This document shows, in pieces, positions 11,558 through 22,989 of a stretch of DNA of 64,000 bases. Every line of letters begins with the position of its first letter. Position 1 is the first letter of the stretch. The translations under genes were made by a program, and so were the position numbers. The stretch is from NCBI GenBank assembly GCA_004380135.1, contig QXCR01000081.1, forward strand, positions 1 through 64,000, given 5' to 3'. Under the pieces are notes generated by a model. It worked only from the letters and a program-made list of their open reading frames with translations, searched no databases and was not told the DNA's origin. The DNA comes from Stemphylium vesicarium (taxonomy: Eukaryota; Ascomycota; Dothideomycetes; Pleosporales; Pleosporaceae).

Positions 11558-12521
11558 ATGGAAGCATTATTATCCCTCGCCTTCGACAACATCGCGTCCA
11601 AGGATACGCAAAAGATTCGCAAGGGATTGAAGCAGATTGAGGGAATGCTGGCGCAGATATGCCTTTCTGGCGGCAAGTCGAAACCTTCCACACCCGGACA
11701 CCGACGGAACGCCTCAGCGATAAACTTGGGCGAGCAACAACAAGGGACACCGAAGAAGCTGGGGCAGTTGTCGGACGATTTAGCTTTCAGAGAATTCTTT
11801 CGGTTGCAGGAGGGTTTCGAGTGGAATGGTGAGTTGAGAGCACATGACTACGGAACGACAAACTAACCATGTCCAGTTGTAACACGGGTGGTTGACTGTC
11901 TCGATCGATTGCTTGGTATGGGAAGCAGCAAAGGTAGGAGTGACACCGACCGTCGATGAGCAATAGCTAATCACAACAACTACAGACGGCCAAAACGACA
12001 TGCTCATCCTCTCATCGCTCACCAACATACAAGGCCTCCTCTTACTACATCCCCCGTCGCGCATCATCTTCGGTCGCGAGGTCTACATGAACCTCCTGCT
12101 CGACCTCCTCGACCCTTACAACTGCCCAGCGATCCAGTCGCAAGCCCTCCTCGTACTCGTCACCGCTCTTCTCGCGACGCCGCAAAACACACGGATATTC
12201 GAACACATGGATGGCTTGCTCACGGTTACGACCCTGTTCAAGGATGAGGAGACTACACAAAGCGTCAAGGTCAAGCTGCTCGAGTTTCTGTACTTTTACC
12301 TCATGCCTGAGATGCCAGTCTCTGGCCCCCAGCGGAGTCCGAGTAAGCTTGCCACTCCTTTGAGTCGGAGGAACAGTGGCGACGACAGCGGTGGTGCTAG
12401 CAAGAAGTACACCAGGTCGCAGGCGGAAAAACAGCATATGCTGGGCAAGTACATCAGCAATGTTGATTCTCTCGTCGAAGATCTCCAGGAGACCGCGCCG
12501 TTCACGAGTGTCGCCTGCTGA
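11558..12521 (+). CDS. cdc14: SIN component Cdc14 (fission-yeast type)
   Basis: Three exons: 11558-11828, 11877-11933 and 11986-12521, total 287 aa. The ATG follows CGCCACA. Both introns are about 50 bases with GTGAGT/GTAGGA donors and keep frame. The product matches the Pfam Cdc14 family, which in S. pombe partners the kinase Sid1 in the septation initiation network controlling septum formation. It is unrelated to the Cdc14 phosphatase of budding yeast. Recognisable blocks are LSLAFDNIASKDTQKIRKGL at the start, RVVDCLDRLLG across intron 1, and LLDLLDPYNCPAIQSQALL in exon 3. A Ser/Arg-rich stretch (about residues 50-75 and 220-245) looks like a target for phosphorylation. Confidence 0.85.
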
Positions 12522-14153
12522 AAGGCCCGAACCACGCTCACCGCCACCGACCCCGATCACCACATCTTTTCCCTTGTCTATGTTTGTTTTTCTTGCCATC
12601 TTTCGGCCTGAAATACCGTCCTTTATCCTTTATCCCTTTCAGCGAGGCGTCAAGGAACATCCGGGGTTATCGCAATCTTCGTCAGACAGAGCTCATGTTG
12701 CTCTCTTTTGTATATTGCATTTTGGGGGTGCGAAAGACCAATCGCTTCATTGCATATCCCAGCGGATACCTCTTCTGTAAATCACATTTTCTTAGCGTTT
12801 AGCGGGTCCTTTTTATTGACGTCTCTGATTGACGTGGGTCGGCGGTGGGTTGATCTTAGTGGTAGTGGGGCGTTGTGCCTGGCTTGTTCACATAATCTCA
12901 TCGCTATCTCAATCTTTTCTACCTGACCAGTGCGATGTATTGCTTCAAAGTTGTAATGTGCCAGTGCTATAAGTGTGTCGTTGCAGGTGTAATGCAGATG
13001 TTGTCGATAAATACCAGCCACGTGGGCTCGTCGCGTTCGTGGTGAGCTGATCCTAAGAATTGCTACCATGCAGAACAAGAGGCGTCGTGGAAAAGCAGGG
13101 CAACGTGCGGATTGGCCATTGGGCGGTACGTAAGACGGAGTGAAACTTCATGTGCAAGCCCGAAAGAAACATCGTTCTCCCAGTTTCTTTGTACAAGATT
13201 AAGGCCGGCACGGATGTCCGCGGACATCCATCAGCCACAGTGTGGCAGCCTCATCACAGCTAGCGAGTCTTCCCTCGGGCTTAGCGATAGGCGAATGGCC
13301 GACTACTGCAGTATAATCTCCATCGGAAGGACGCAGACATTACGCCCGTAGGACCAAAGCCGCCTAGTTCCGGCGATCGGCGGAAGCTAAGCCTAGGAAA
13401 AAATGGTCGCGTGTTCCTGTGCGACTGCCCATCGCGAAACCCAGGAACGAGAACAAGAACGACGGCGACGACCAAACCTCAAAAACGAAGAAGATGTCGC
13501 GGGGTAAGACAGCATAATCCGGTAGCCAAGTGTGTGGTTGACGTGGCTAACACCTGTACCCATCTACGTCTGGGACTGACTGCTGCTATCAAAACCTTGG
13601 GTAGTGATGACGCACATAATAGCGAATAATGTGAGGGTCGGCGACACTAACTAAGCAATCAGTCACATCGGAAAGCCGGCTATTCGTGCAGCCAGCAAGA
13701 CAAAGCGCATGTGCAGCAAATACCAGGGCAGAGCAGCTTCGTCCGACTGGTCCGTACGCCATAGCTGGTCCATTTGCTTAACTGCTGTTTAGTCACTTTC
13801 GCATGCCGTGCCTTCCGCTGACTTCACTACCCGCCATGGGTTTTGTTTTAGTGTATGAGTAGTCTTGAATCCTCTTACCTGTTCCTTCTTGCTTTCCCCA
13901 TATCCCACACTCTACTTCCCTTTCTTCAGGCGAGAAACTTGAAAGCACGACACACGCTGCGCCTGAGACATTGGCGCAAAGATAACCCGGGTACGGTAGC
14001 CCCGCTTGATACATACATCAGCAACTATAAACACGACCAGCTTCCTACGGACGAGTGATCTGGGGTTTTCCTGAGGAACCTGCTCTCGATCTTGTCGAAC
14101 CCGACGCGCTCATTCCTACCTTCTCGAATCCGCACCTCAAACTTTACCCCACC
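12522..14153. other. Intergenic, 1.6 kb
   Basis: Transcript ends of cdc14 and the upstream region of the PAP2 gene. No gene, tRNA or repeat could be supported. Confidence 0.5.
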
Positions 14154-15530
14154 ATGGGCGCAGGAGCCTTCATAGAGCCACTTGTAGTGGTGACCCTACT
14201 TTTCGGTGGCACATGGGTAAACCGCAACACAGAATACCGCCTCTTCGGCCGGCGGAGAGTATATCAAAATTCGCCTCGCTCAGGCTCACCCGATTCCGGT
14301 CGATCTAGTCCGTCGTCGAGCGCATCGCTACTCGCAAACGTTGACGAAGAGCCGCGATGGCGGAAACGCGATATCGTGATACTAGGCATGCGGAAGGAGG
14401 TTGTGAGCCCCAACACAAAGAGGTTCCAGGAATACTTTTTGTCAAGACTACTGCGAAAGTTTCCGTTCCTGGTTGAGGCGTGGTATTGGGCACTGATCTA
14501 CTGGGTAAGTCAGCCTGGTGGAATAATATACAGAATTTGGGACATGTTCTGACAATGAAATTAGGTATACCAACTCGGTCGCGCATTCTCCGCCGTAACA
14601 ATGGTCGAAGGCACCGTAAACGTAGCCCGTCGCCACGCGCTGCAACTCATCCACCTCGAACAGCGTCTCCACATCTTCTTCGAACTCGACGTGCAAGCCT
14701 GGTTCCTCAAGCACCCATTCTTGCTCCACTGGACCAACCGCACATACTCCTTCATCCACATCCCAGGCACAATCCTATTCCTGGTCTGGCTATTTTACTA
14801 CACGACAACACGAAATCGGATCGATCTCCCCCTCCACAACAAGCCCATGGGCGAAGCAGACGGCAGCCCCGCCGGTCCCGCACTCTACGCCGCGCGCCGC
14901 CGCACAATGGCAACATGCAACCTAATCGCCTTCATCGTATTCACGCTGTGGCCCTGCATGCCACCGCGTCTACTCTCCGACGCCGACGTCCCCGGCTCCG
15001 TAGGCAAAGAAGCGCGCAGCTACGGTTTCGTCGACACGGTCCACGGCGCCGAGGGCGAAAGCAGCGTGTGGACGCAAAACAAATTCTGCAACCAATACGC
15101 CGCCATGCCCTCGCTGCACTTTGGCTACTCCCTCCTCATCGGCCTGACCATCATGTCCATCCCGCTTGCGCCGCAGCACCGTCGTTCCCGCTCTGTCCCC
15201 GTGACCATGGGCCTGCGCATGCGTGTTCCTTCGCCCCGCCGGCTTCTGTGCATCGTCCTTGGTGTCGCGTACCCCACGATTATCCTCATTGCGATTGTCG
15301 CGACGGCGAATCACTTTATCCTCGATGCTGTTGCCGGCGCCATGGTCTGCGGCTTGGCATGGACTGGGAACCGCGTTTTGCTTAATCTTCTCGCACTTGA
15401 GGATTACTTCCTCTGGTGTGTGAGAATTCATAAGCCGGCGAGGAAGGCGGTGGCGTGGGATGGCGATGAGGATGATGATGCTGCGTTCGGGAGAGGGAAG
15501 TTTGGTGCTAAGGGCGTTGTTGTTGACTAA
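14154..15530 (+). CDS. PAP2-superfamily membrane protein (Aur1/inositolphosphotransferase-like)
   Basis: Two exons, 14154-14504 and 14565-15530, 438 aa. The ATG lies in CACCATGG. The intron (GTAAGT...TTAG) joins LIYW to VYQLGRAF. At least five hydrophobic helices are visible. The PAP2 signature appears as MPSLHFGYSLLIG (core His) and ANHFILDAVAGAMVCG (second catalytic His and the Asp four residues later), the order found in the PAP2_3 family that includes Aur1-type inositol phosphorylceramide synthases. The classic first PAP2 motif (KxxxxxxRP) is not obvious. The tail is acidic, WDGDEDDDAA, then Lys/Gly. Likely a lipid phosphatase or phosphotransferase of internal membranes; the substrate cannot be told. 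Confidence 0.8.
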
Positions 15531-16099
15531 GCGCGGGGAAGATGGGGGCAGTGAGGGATAAGTAAAACAATGAGCTTGGTTGAGGCAGTGACGGTGGTGG
15601 TTATTACGGTATGCATTTAATTTGGTGTCTTGTGAGTGAGTTGGAAGGGCTTGGGTACTTAATGACCGCCTTGATATCCTGTAGTATAGGTTTCTCTGGG
15701 TCTAGTCTCTATTGGAACGAAGGGGAGACAAGAAGTCTTAGATACCCTAATTATAATGAACCTATCTTTTTTTTTATACTACACCGACGCATCGAAAAAC
15801 GATCCAGCTGTGCAACGGCTCAGTGAAGTGAGGGTCTGAAGGTAAAATTATTTTCCCTTGGCATTGATTTGCTTCCTCGCACTGCTCTTTCCGCCGCATA
15901 GCTAGCCATTTGCTTTTCCACGTGAACGTCCGCTGACATTCTCTATGCAGGAAGTGAAAGAGAAAGATTGACAGGGAAGCCCTGATTTTGGCAAGTCGTT
16001 GCCATCCGATTTCCACCAGAAAGATACCTCGAGGCGTGTTCATTTGCAGAGACGGAAAGAAAGCCCAACTAGGGATGAACCCCCATATCGTCGGCGTTT
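15531..16099. other. Intergenic, 0.57 kb between convergent genes
   Basis: The PAP2 gene (plus) and the secreted-protein gene (minus) end towards each other here. Nothing else seen. Confidence 0.5.
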
Positions 16100-17014
16100 C
16101 TATCCGGATGCAGATGAGGCGGGGGAAGGAGCAACAAGCCCATTGAACTGATGTTTCCAACCCATGATAAACGAGCACTGCATAGTCTTAGTCTGCGTCA
16201 CACACGTTGTTAGCAAAAGACTTCTTCATCACCCCCTCTCTCCCCTTCCTTTCCCCCCCAAAAAAAGCATCAGAAAATATAGACTTACCCTCTCCCCCCT
16301 TCCACCACCACTCTCCCTCGCACAATCCACGCCCTCATAATCCCACATACCAACCCTACACTCCCCACATTCTCTCCAACTCTCGCCATCTTTCCAGCTA
16401 CAACCTCCCTCAAACTCTTCATTCAGGTACGAAAACCCAACTTCCCCCCTCTCGCCATCATACGGCCCGACCCGGAACGTACGCGGGAAATCGGGGATAC
16501 GGTGGTCGACTGCCGCGGTGGTGGTGGGGGAGAGGTTGTAGAAGAGGGTTGCGAATTGGCCGTTTTGGAGGAGGGCTTTTGCTTGTTTGCGCGATGGAGA
16601 GGAGGAGGAGGATGATGATGATGATGAGGGGGTGCAGTATTCGGTCAGGATGACAGAAAAGGGGAAGATGATTATGGGTTCTGGGTCAGAGGGGCGCGTG
16701 GTTTGGGTTGCGTGGGCGAGGTAGGTTATCTGTGGTTTGGTTGCTGTAGCGGCGGTGGCGGCGGTGGGGACGAGGGCTTCTGCTTCAGCGGCGTTTGCGA
16801 CTTCAACATCTGCAGCGGCGAGGGCGGGGTTGTTGTTGGTGGTGTTTGCGACGAAGATCATGGTGGTGTTGTCTGTGCCTGAAGCGCCCGAGAGAGCAAT
16901 GGCCACGGCGGTTGCGATGGGCTCGATGGGCTCGACGGGCTCGACGGCGGCGGGCAGCACGACTGCGGTGACGATGGTGCTGAGAGCGAAAGACAAGAGT
17001 ACGAGGAGCTTCAT
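16100..17014 (-). CDS. Secreted Cys-containing protein, effector-like
   Basis: Start ATG at 17014. Exon 1 is 17014-16289. A strong donor (GTAAGT, 16288-16283), a branch site GCTAAC and acceptor CAG at 16195-16193 lead in phase into exon 2, 16192-16100. The spliced product is 272 aa; without splicing the frame runs to 16229 as 261 aa with a basic, repetitive end, which is less likely. Residues 1-17 form a signal peptide (MKLLVLLSFALSTIVTA). The middle is Ala/Thr-rich with a run of about ten serines coded by a GGA/GAT microsatellite. The conserved-looking end has DHRIPDFPRTFRVGPYDGE, GGCSWKDG, CGECRVG, DCAR and MQCSFIMG, giving seven Cys that could pair. Function unknown; secreted, possibly wall-associated or an effector. 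Confidence 0.65.
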
Positions 17015-17667
17015 AGTCGAACGAGCTGTTGGGGTGAGTTTGTCGCTTGTAATCTATCCGCGATTCTTGTACTTACTGTGTGGCTTTGTGGCGCCGGACG
17101 TTGGGGTGAGCGAGTGTGTTCAGGCGGCAATTGCTTGAGATGCTATAAATGAGAGAAGAGACTCGAATTTATGGGGTTGTTTTGAGGTTAGATGTTCACG
17201 TGTGTTGCGAAGGTGAATGAGTACATGGACGAGACGCACGGGCTGCTGGTGAGCAAACGGTCACCAGCAAGGATAAGATTATAGTAATGTGCGCACAGCA
17301 TAGCTGGCATATTGCAACTAGAACTCGAAAAGGCGCAGGTACGCGCTTCTGCAGGGATGAAAATTAATGAGTGTGACTTGGGAAGATGACAGGGCACCTT
17401 GCGAGAACCACAAGACATATATGAAGCCTAGGCTGCCCAACCGAAAGGAATGTAGGGTCCATGTGTTACAGACGGATATTACAAGAGAGTATGCATAATA
17501 TTGTTGTGTACAGTCAACAGAAACTTAGGGTATAGTGTTAAAGAGAGTACTAGCAACCGCCAACGCCAAACTATGCAATGCGCAATGTGCCGGCAGCATT
17601 CTAGTAACAGGAAAGAAGATGCAATGAAAAGATTGAGGCCAGAAAATGAAAACGCAAGAAAACACTT
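17015..17667. other. Intergenic, 0.65 kb
   Basis: Upstream of the secreted-protein gene and downstream of the DUF4112 gene. No gene seen. Confidence 0.5.
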
Positions 17668-18497
17668 TTAACGTCTGCTGCTCTTAGTGCCGTTGCGGCT
17701 AGGCCTTTCGTCTCTGCGCGATCGTTGGGGATCTTGTCGGTAGCCCATCTCTTCGTCTGGGTAACGTCCACCACGGTAAGAACGCGCCGGGCGGTGAACA
17801 TCATCATGCTCATCAGCAAAGTCGTTGCGTCGGTCATCCATTTCATCGTCGAAATCAATGTAGACAGATGCAGGACGGGGTCGCGATTCCCTGGGCATTC
17901 TTGATTCCTTCTCGGTAAGCTCCTTGGGCTTGTACACCTTGTCCAAGTGTTTCTCAAGAAGGCGGACGTTTTTGCCGTTGGCCTTGACTGCTGCATCGGC
18001 GAGGTCGCCAACAAATGGTACAAGACCGACGAGGAAGTCGATGGCGGTATTAACCAACATCATAACAATGACAGTAGCGGGTAGACCGCATTCGACCTTC
18101 ATCATTTTGCGGATGAGGTTGAGGGTCAAAGCGCAGGCTAGCGCATCACCGACGGCAGGAGCGAGACCAATGACGGACGACCAACCAAATCGAATGCCGA
18201 ACAGAGAGAAGAGGGCGTAGTCGAGCTTGTAGGCAGTCTTTCGGGCGCTGGCAAGGACGTCTGCATCATGCGAGGGAATGTAGCTGGGAATTTCCTTTTT
18301 GACCTTCTTCGTCTTGCCGGGCTTCCTTGGATGTGGGATCTCCTCATAGAAAGGGTCCTGCGATGGAATTAGTATGATGTAAGACCAATGGAAAAGGGCA
18401 TACGAACATATGGGCCGGATGCACTCTTGGATCTGTACTTGTCCATCTCCTTCCCCAGGGCCTTTTTCATGGCGTACTTAGCGACAAGGTTCGCCAT
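17668..18497 (-). CDS. DUF4112 small membrane protein
   Basis: Two exons, 18497-18408 and 18357-17668, 259 aa. The ATG at 18497 begins MANLVAKYAMKKALGKEM, a common start in this fungal family. The intron (GTTCGT...CGCAG) joins SGPY to DPFYEE. The DUF4112 core is residues 65-150, with YALFSLFGIRFGW, IGLAPAVGDALACAL and FLVGLVPFVGDLADAA forming hydrophobic hairpins with repeated PxVGD turns. The tail from about residue 165 is charged and disordered (Arg/Asp/Glu-rich). The family is widespread in fungi and bacteria and has no established function; location in an intracellular membrane is likely. Confidence 0.85.
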
Positions 18498-19263
18498 GTT
18501 GTGTGGTGTGTATGTGCGGGTGTAGAGGCGAAAGGGGTTTGTAGGGCAAAAGTATCAAGATGGGTTTAACTGTGGGCTTGATGCGACCACAAAAGAAGGC
18601 TTATATGTCGTTGAGGCTCAAACGGGCCCTTTGAGGTGGTGCTGCAGTGCGGCTGTCTCAAAGCGCGCTGGGTGGTCTGGTTGGCGGGCGGCTCTTCTCG
18701 TGGGGAAATGTGAAACGGGCGCGTCGCTGGCCTATGTATAGCTGTCGAGTGCGAGTGCGCGACGGGCAGTGGAATGAAGAATTCTGTGAAGGACTACGAG
18801 TGAAGGAGCGACAAGAAGCAGAGACAACGGGCCTACTTAACGCTTGAATGCGCTGGCGGTGAGGCGCTGGTCGAATGGTGCTGCCCTGATTCTGTGACGC
18901 GATCCCAGACAGTCTAACGTCATGGCTCCTGTTTCTTTGCTTAAAAGCACAGCCACGGCCGCCACACTTGGTGTCGATCGCCTTCGCCGCCAGCCGCCCA
19001 AGCAGTAGCAGCCACCACTCACTTCTCCGATAGGCCTCGAGCAACACCACCCGCTTGCGCTCCCCACTATACAGCATTTCTTCAGCATTCTTTGCGGCTG
19101 TGCACCCTCCTCTACTGCTCATTGTCGCGTCTAGAACAGTCGCTACTTCCCCGCGACGCGACCGCTGCGCTCGGCCTGGCTGCCCGCCTGCCTGCTCCCC
19201 ACCCCCGACGACAGCAAGCTGCCCGCGGCATGCTCGACACGGGCCAAACACTCAACCACCACC
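18498..19263. other. Divergent upstream region of DUF4112 and dcp2 genes
   Basis: 0.77 kb between two divergently transcribed genes. Frames present are short and of shadow type. It should hold both promoters; no clear TATA box. Confidence 0.45.
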
Positions 19264-22209
19264 ATGACACACACAAACAAGACACTAGTTGACTGGCTCG
19301 ACGATCTCTGCGTGCGCTTCATCGTCAATCTCCCCAATGAAGAGCTGCAGTCGGTCGAGCGAATATGCTTCCAGATCGAAGAGGCCCAATGGTTCTACGA
19401 AGACTTCATCCGTCCGCTGGACCCCAACAACTTGCCCTCGATGCATCTGCGCAAGTTTTCGCAGCTCATGTTCCAACACTGCCCGCTCTTCTCCGCCTAC
19501 TCAGAGGAGCTGCACCAGCAGGCCTACGAGCAGTTTCTCGCCTACAAGACACGGGTCCCGGTGCGCGGTGCCATTATGCTGAATGAGGAAATGACACACG
19601 CCGTCCTGGTCAAGGGATGGAAGAAGGGCGCAAAATGGAGTTTTCCGCGCGGAAAGATCAACAAGGAGGAGACGGATCTCGACTGCGCAGTGCGCGAAGT
19701 CTGGGAAGAGACTGGCTACGATCTAAGAAAGGCCGACCTGGTGGAGCCGGACGAGTACATGAAGAAGATCACCGTCACGATGCGCGAACAGAGTATGATG
19801 CTGTACGTCTTCCGCGGCGTGCCAATGGACACGTACTTTGAACCGCAGACGAGGAAGGAGATTTCCAAGATCGACTGGTACAAGCTTACCGAATTGCCGA
19901 CGCTGAGGCGGAAGAACCAGGTGCAGCAGCAGCCACAGGGACACGGCCAGGATCTGATCAAGGAGAGCAGCTTCTACATGGTCGCGCCATTCCTCGGGCC
20001 GTTGAAGCAGTGGATAAAGCAGCAGAACAAGTTGGGCAGACAAAGGCATCGGAATAGCGCACACATTGCACATGCACCAGTGGCAGGGACAGACGACGAG
20101 GACATGCACGCTACGCTATACGAGAGCACCGCCGACGAAGCCAGCATGAACGCCCGACCGAACGACAACTTCGCAAACATGGTCGCCCAGCTAGGCCGCA
20201 ACCATCGTCCGAGCGACACCCTCCCAGAACTCCAGGCGCCACAACAACAGAGTCAGGATCCTGCCGAGGCTCTCAAACGCCTACTCAGTGTAGGAATGCA
20301 GTCGCCTCCCGTGGAAGCTCCAAGCAATCCTCCTCCAAGCCAACCACAGGCCAACCCACTGCTGGCACTATTCAAGCAGGGCAACAGCCAGCCTGGGGGA
20401 CAGCAGCCTCGGACGCCATTCGAGCAGATTATGTCTCCGCCGGTACAGCCATCGAGTCCCCACGGACAACATCATCCTCGACCGCCCCAGATGGGGAACA
20501 TGGGGCCTCCGCCGCCATTCTTTCCACCACGAGGACCGCCTGGGCACTTCAATGGCATGCAACATCCACCACATTTACCGCCTCACTTTATGCAACACCC
20601 ACCGCAGCACCCCTCACAACATCCAGGCGCAATGTTTGCCCCTCAACCACCGACCATGCAACATGCGTTTGATCAACGTAACCCACAGCATTTCCAGGAG
20701 ATGGGCGATTCGCAGTTTGCTGGGGGCAACGGAAGGCCTGCGATACCACCTGCCTCCAAGTTACCCGCGCCTAACCTCAACCCCCATGCTATGGGCTTGT
20801 TGAACTCCTTCAGATCCAACAATCAGCAATCGCCTGTTCCGCCGTCGCCGCAGACTACCATCGCTGCTCCATTGCACCGCAGCCTGCAGACGACACCAAA
20901 GATAGAGCATCCACTCCCTCAGCACTTACCGCATGGACTCGTGTCACCCCAGGGACAGTTTGCTTCAAGCCCACCGCAATTTCACTCGTCGCCCGTCAGT
21001 TCAGGCTTTGTACCGGAGCAACCAAAGCCGAGGAACATGCATCAGGATTCTCTGCTATCATTGTTCAGGCCGACTCCGTCAATGGAAAGCCCGCAACCAG
21101 GGCCCGCAGAGCTATCTGCAATCCCTACAACTCCAGCCTATCCGCCTGCCCACCCAGTCGCAAATCCTCCTGGAGTTCCCAACCCAAGCCTTCTCGGTGC
21201 ACATGGTGCGCTTCCCACGAGGACAAAGATTACATCGGCTACCGTAAGCGGTCCAGTGAACGCCCCTGACTTCGAAACGATGAAAAAGCACAGGCAACCT
21301 ACGAGCGGAAGTTCGCGTGGAGTCTCACCAGCGGCGAACATGCCGTTCATGCCTCAGCAAATTCTCAAACGCGCACCGCAAGCTTCGCCACAGAATGTCG
21401 CCAAGGTCTCGCAATCCCCCCAACCCGCTGCAGAGGTATCTGCGTCACCACAGCCATTTAAACCCCAGATCCTGAAGCGCCCTCAGCAGCAGGAGCCGAA
21501 ACAGACGCAGAGCCCACTCAATGGCAAGAGCGTTCCAGGACAAGGTACGTCACACTCTACTAGAAGCCTCCGCCATGCTATGTTAGAATCACCCACTGAC
21601 ATGGATCCTGTAATAGCACCTGGAAACAAACCAACAGCACATGCGCAAGGCTTGCTAGACATGTTCAAGGGGCCTTCACCTCAACCGCCACCCGCCCAAC
21701 CAGCAGCACTGCCATCTCGCTCGCCCCAGCCCCCACCATCCTCCACCATGGACAGGTGCGAATCCGTCCCTTCAGACCAGAAGAACGTGCTCCTCTCCCT
21801 CTTCGGCAACAAACCCACTCCCTCCCCGAAACCCCAAACACAGAGCCCCGTACCACCAGCCCGTTCCCCGTTCCCACCCACACCAAAAACCTCCATGTCA
21901 GGTGTCGTCAGCCCCGTCAGCCCCTTTCCGCCAAACGGCAGCGTGGGCGCAACAAGCCCCGAGGGCATGGCGAACCGTAGCCGAATCAGCAGTATTGGCG
22001 ATGGAACCGGTCCCAGCATCGTCATTCCGCCTCCTCCGACCAGTCACCCCATAGACGCTGGAGTAAGCCTATCATCGCAAACCGAAGGCGTGAGCCTCGG
22101 CGGTCTTGGAAGTCCAGTTCGTACCGGAAGTACGAGTGAGGGTAAAAGTCCCGTGGATAAGAGTTTCCTACTAGGTTTTTTAAGGGATGTTGCTGAGCGG
22201 GGGCGTTGA
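19264..22209 (+). CDS. dcp2: mRNA decapping enzyme subunit Dcp2
   Basis: 981 aa in one exon. Box A regulatory helices (WLDDLCVRFIVNLPNEELQS) occupy residues 10-95. The Nudix hydrolase domain follows at about 97-235 with the Nudix box GKINKEETDLDCAVREVWEE (Glu residues bind Mg) and then box B (FLGPLKQWIKQQ). It removes the m7GDP cap from mRNA in the cytoplasm and P-bodies. The remaining ~730 residues are Pro/Gln/Ser-rich and disordered. They contain five short leucine motifs of the type that in yeast Dcp2 bind Edc3 and Pat1: LLALFKQ (about 365), LLSLFRP (596), LLDMFKG (796), LLSLFGN (841) and FLLGFLRDV (967). The upstream leader has several short ATGs. Confidence 0.95.
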   Translation: MTHTNKTLVDWLDDLCVRFIVNLPNEELQSVERICFQIEEAQWFYEDFIRPLDPNNLPSMHLRKFSQLMFQHCPLFSAYSEELHQQAYEQFLAYKTRVPVRGAIMLNEEMTHAVLVKGWKKGAKWSFPRGKINKEETDLDCAVREVWEETGYDLRKADLVEPDEYMKKITVTMREQSMMLYVFRGVPMDTYFEPQTRKEISKIDWYKLTELPTLRRKNQVQQQPQGHGQDLIKESSFYMVAPFLGPLKQWIKQQNKLGRQRHRNSAHIAHAPVAGTDDEDMHATLYESTADEASMNARPNDNFANMVAQLGRNHRPSDTLPELQAPQQQSQDPAEALKRLLSVGMQSPPVEAPSNPPPSQPQANPLLALFKQGNSQPGGQQPRTPFEQIMSPPVQPSSPHGQHHPRPPQMGNMGPPPPFFPPRGPPGHFNGMQHPPHLPPHFMQHPPQHPSQHPGAMFAPQPPTMQHAFDQRNPQHFQEMGDSQFAGGNGRPAIPPASKLPAPNLNPHAMGLLNSFRSNNQQSPVPPSPQTTIAAPLHRSLQTTPKIEHPLPQHLPHGLVSPQGQFASSPPQFHSSPVSSGFVPEQPKPRNMHQDSLLSLFRPTPSMESPQPGPAELSAIPTTPAYPPAHPVANPPGVPNPSLLGAHGALPTRTKITSATVSGPVNAPDFETMKKHRQPTSGSSRGVSPAANMPFMPQQILKRAPQASPQNVAKVSQSPQPAAEVSASPQPFKPQILKRPQQQEPKQTQSPLNGKSVPGQGTSHSTRSLRHAMLESPTDMDPVIAPGNKPTAHAQGLLDMFKGPSPQPPPAQPAALPSRSPQPPPSSTMDRCESVPSDQKNVLLSLFGNKPTPSPKPQTQSPVPPARSPFPPTPKTSMSGVVSPVSPFPPNGSVGATSPEGMANRSRISSIGDGTGPSIVIPPPPTSHPIDAGVSLSSQTEGVSLGGLGSPVRTGSTSEGKSPVDKSFLLGFLRDVAERGR

Positions 22210-22679
22210 GAGAAGTTGTGTTTTTCTAGTTGTTTGCACCTTTTCGCATTGGGTTCTGGCGTTGAAACGTTTTCATGTGAACTATCCTCCTTTCTCTTTC
22301 TCTTTTTCTTCTTGTATTTTTTGGTATTACAATATATACCTTGGGATGATTAATTGATTGATGGATGGGATGGATGCGTATTAGTATTGTATCATTCCTT
22401 CTTTCTTCCTCATATCTCTCTCCACTTTAGCCGTAAGAGAAATGAGTTGCACGCTTTCCACCGTGGGATGCATGGCAGAGGAAATGTGTACATGCTCTTC
22501 TTAAGATAGTAGAAACGGAGAAGTATGACTAGGCTTACTTGCGCTTCTTCTAGTGTAAGAAGGAATCCATATACTTCTATCTTTTTAATCACAAGATTGG
22601 AAAACCCGATGTCGTCATGATTCATCATCCCCTGGCCAGCCATTTAGTTCCTCTCTATTTCCCGTTTTCCAGTTTTTTG

Positions 22680-22708
22680 GTGTTGTTGTTGTTGTTGTTG
22701 TTGTTGTT
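22680..22708. repeat. (TGT)n microsatellite
   Basis: About nine TGT/GTT units in the 3' region downstream of dcp2. Confidence 0.85.
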
Positions 22709-22970
22709 TTGTAGCAAAAAAAGTGGTGAATAGAGGGACTCGTTTATTCCAAAAGACAGCGACATTGATGAAAGTATGGCATGGCATCCCCGAAACGAGA
22801 ATAAAGACTCAGGACTGGGAAAATAAAACAAATAAACAAATAGCCCTTTGTTGATACGACTGGATTTGCGAAACTTCCTTCGTGACGACATTTCTTCTTG
22901 TTCTTCTTTTTATTCAAACAAAAAAATGATAAGAAGAAGAAGAAGAGAAAGGGAGAAAGGCAAAACAAAG

Positions 22971-22989
22971 CTCTCTCTCTCTCTCTCTC
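22971..22989. repeat. (CT)n microsatellite
   Basis: About nine CT units, directly after a GAA/AAG-rich purine run. Confidence 0.85.

Noticed and set aside
14480..15385. 301-codon frame overlapping the PAP2 gene
   Set aside because: It is a Pro/Arg/His-rich shadow of the PAP2 exon in another frame; the PAP2 motifs are in the other frame.
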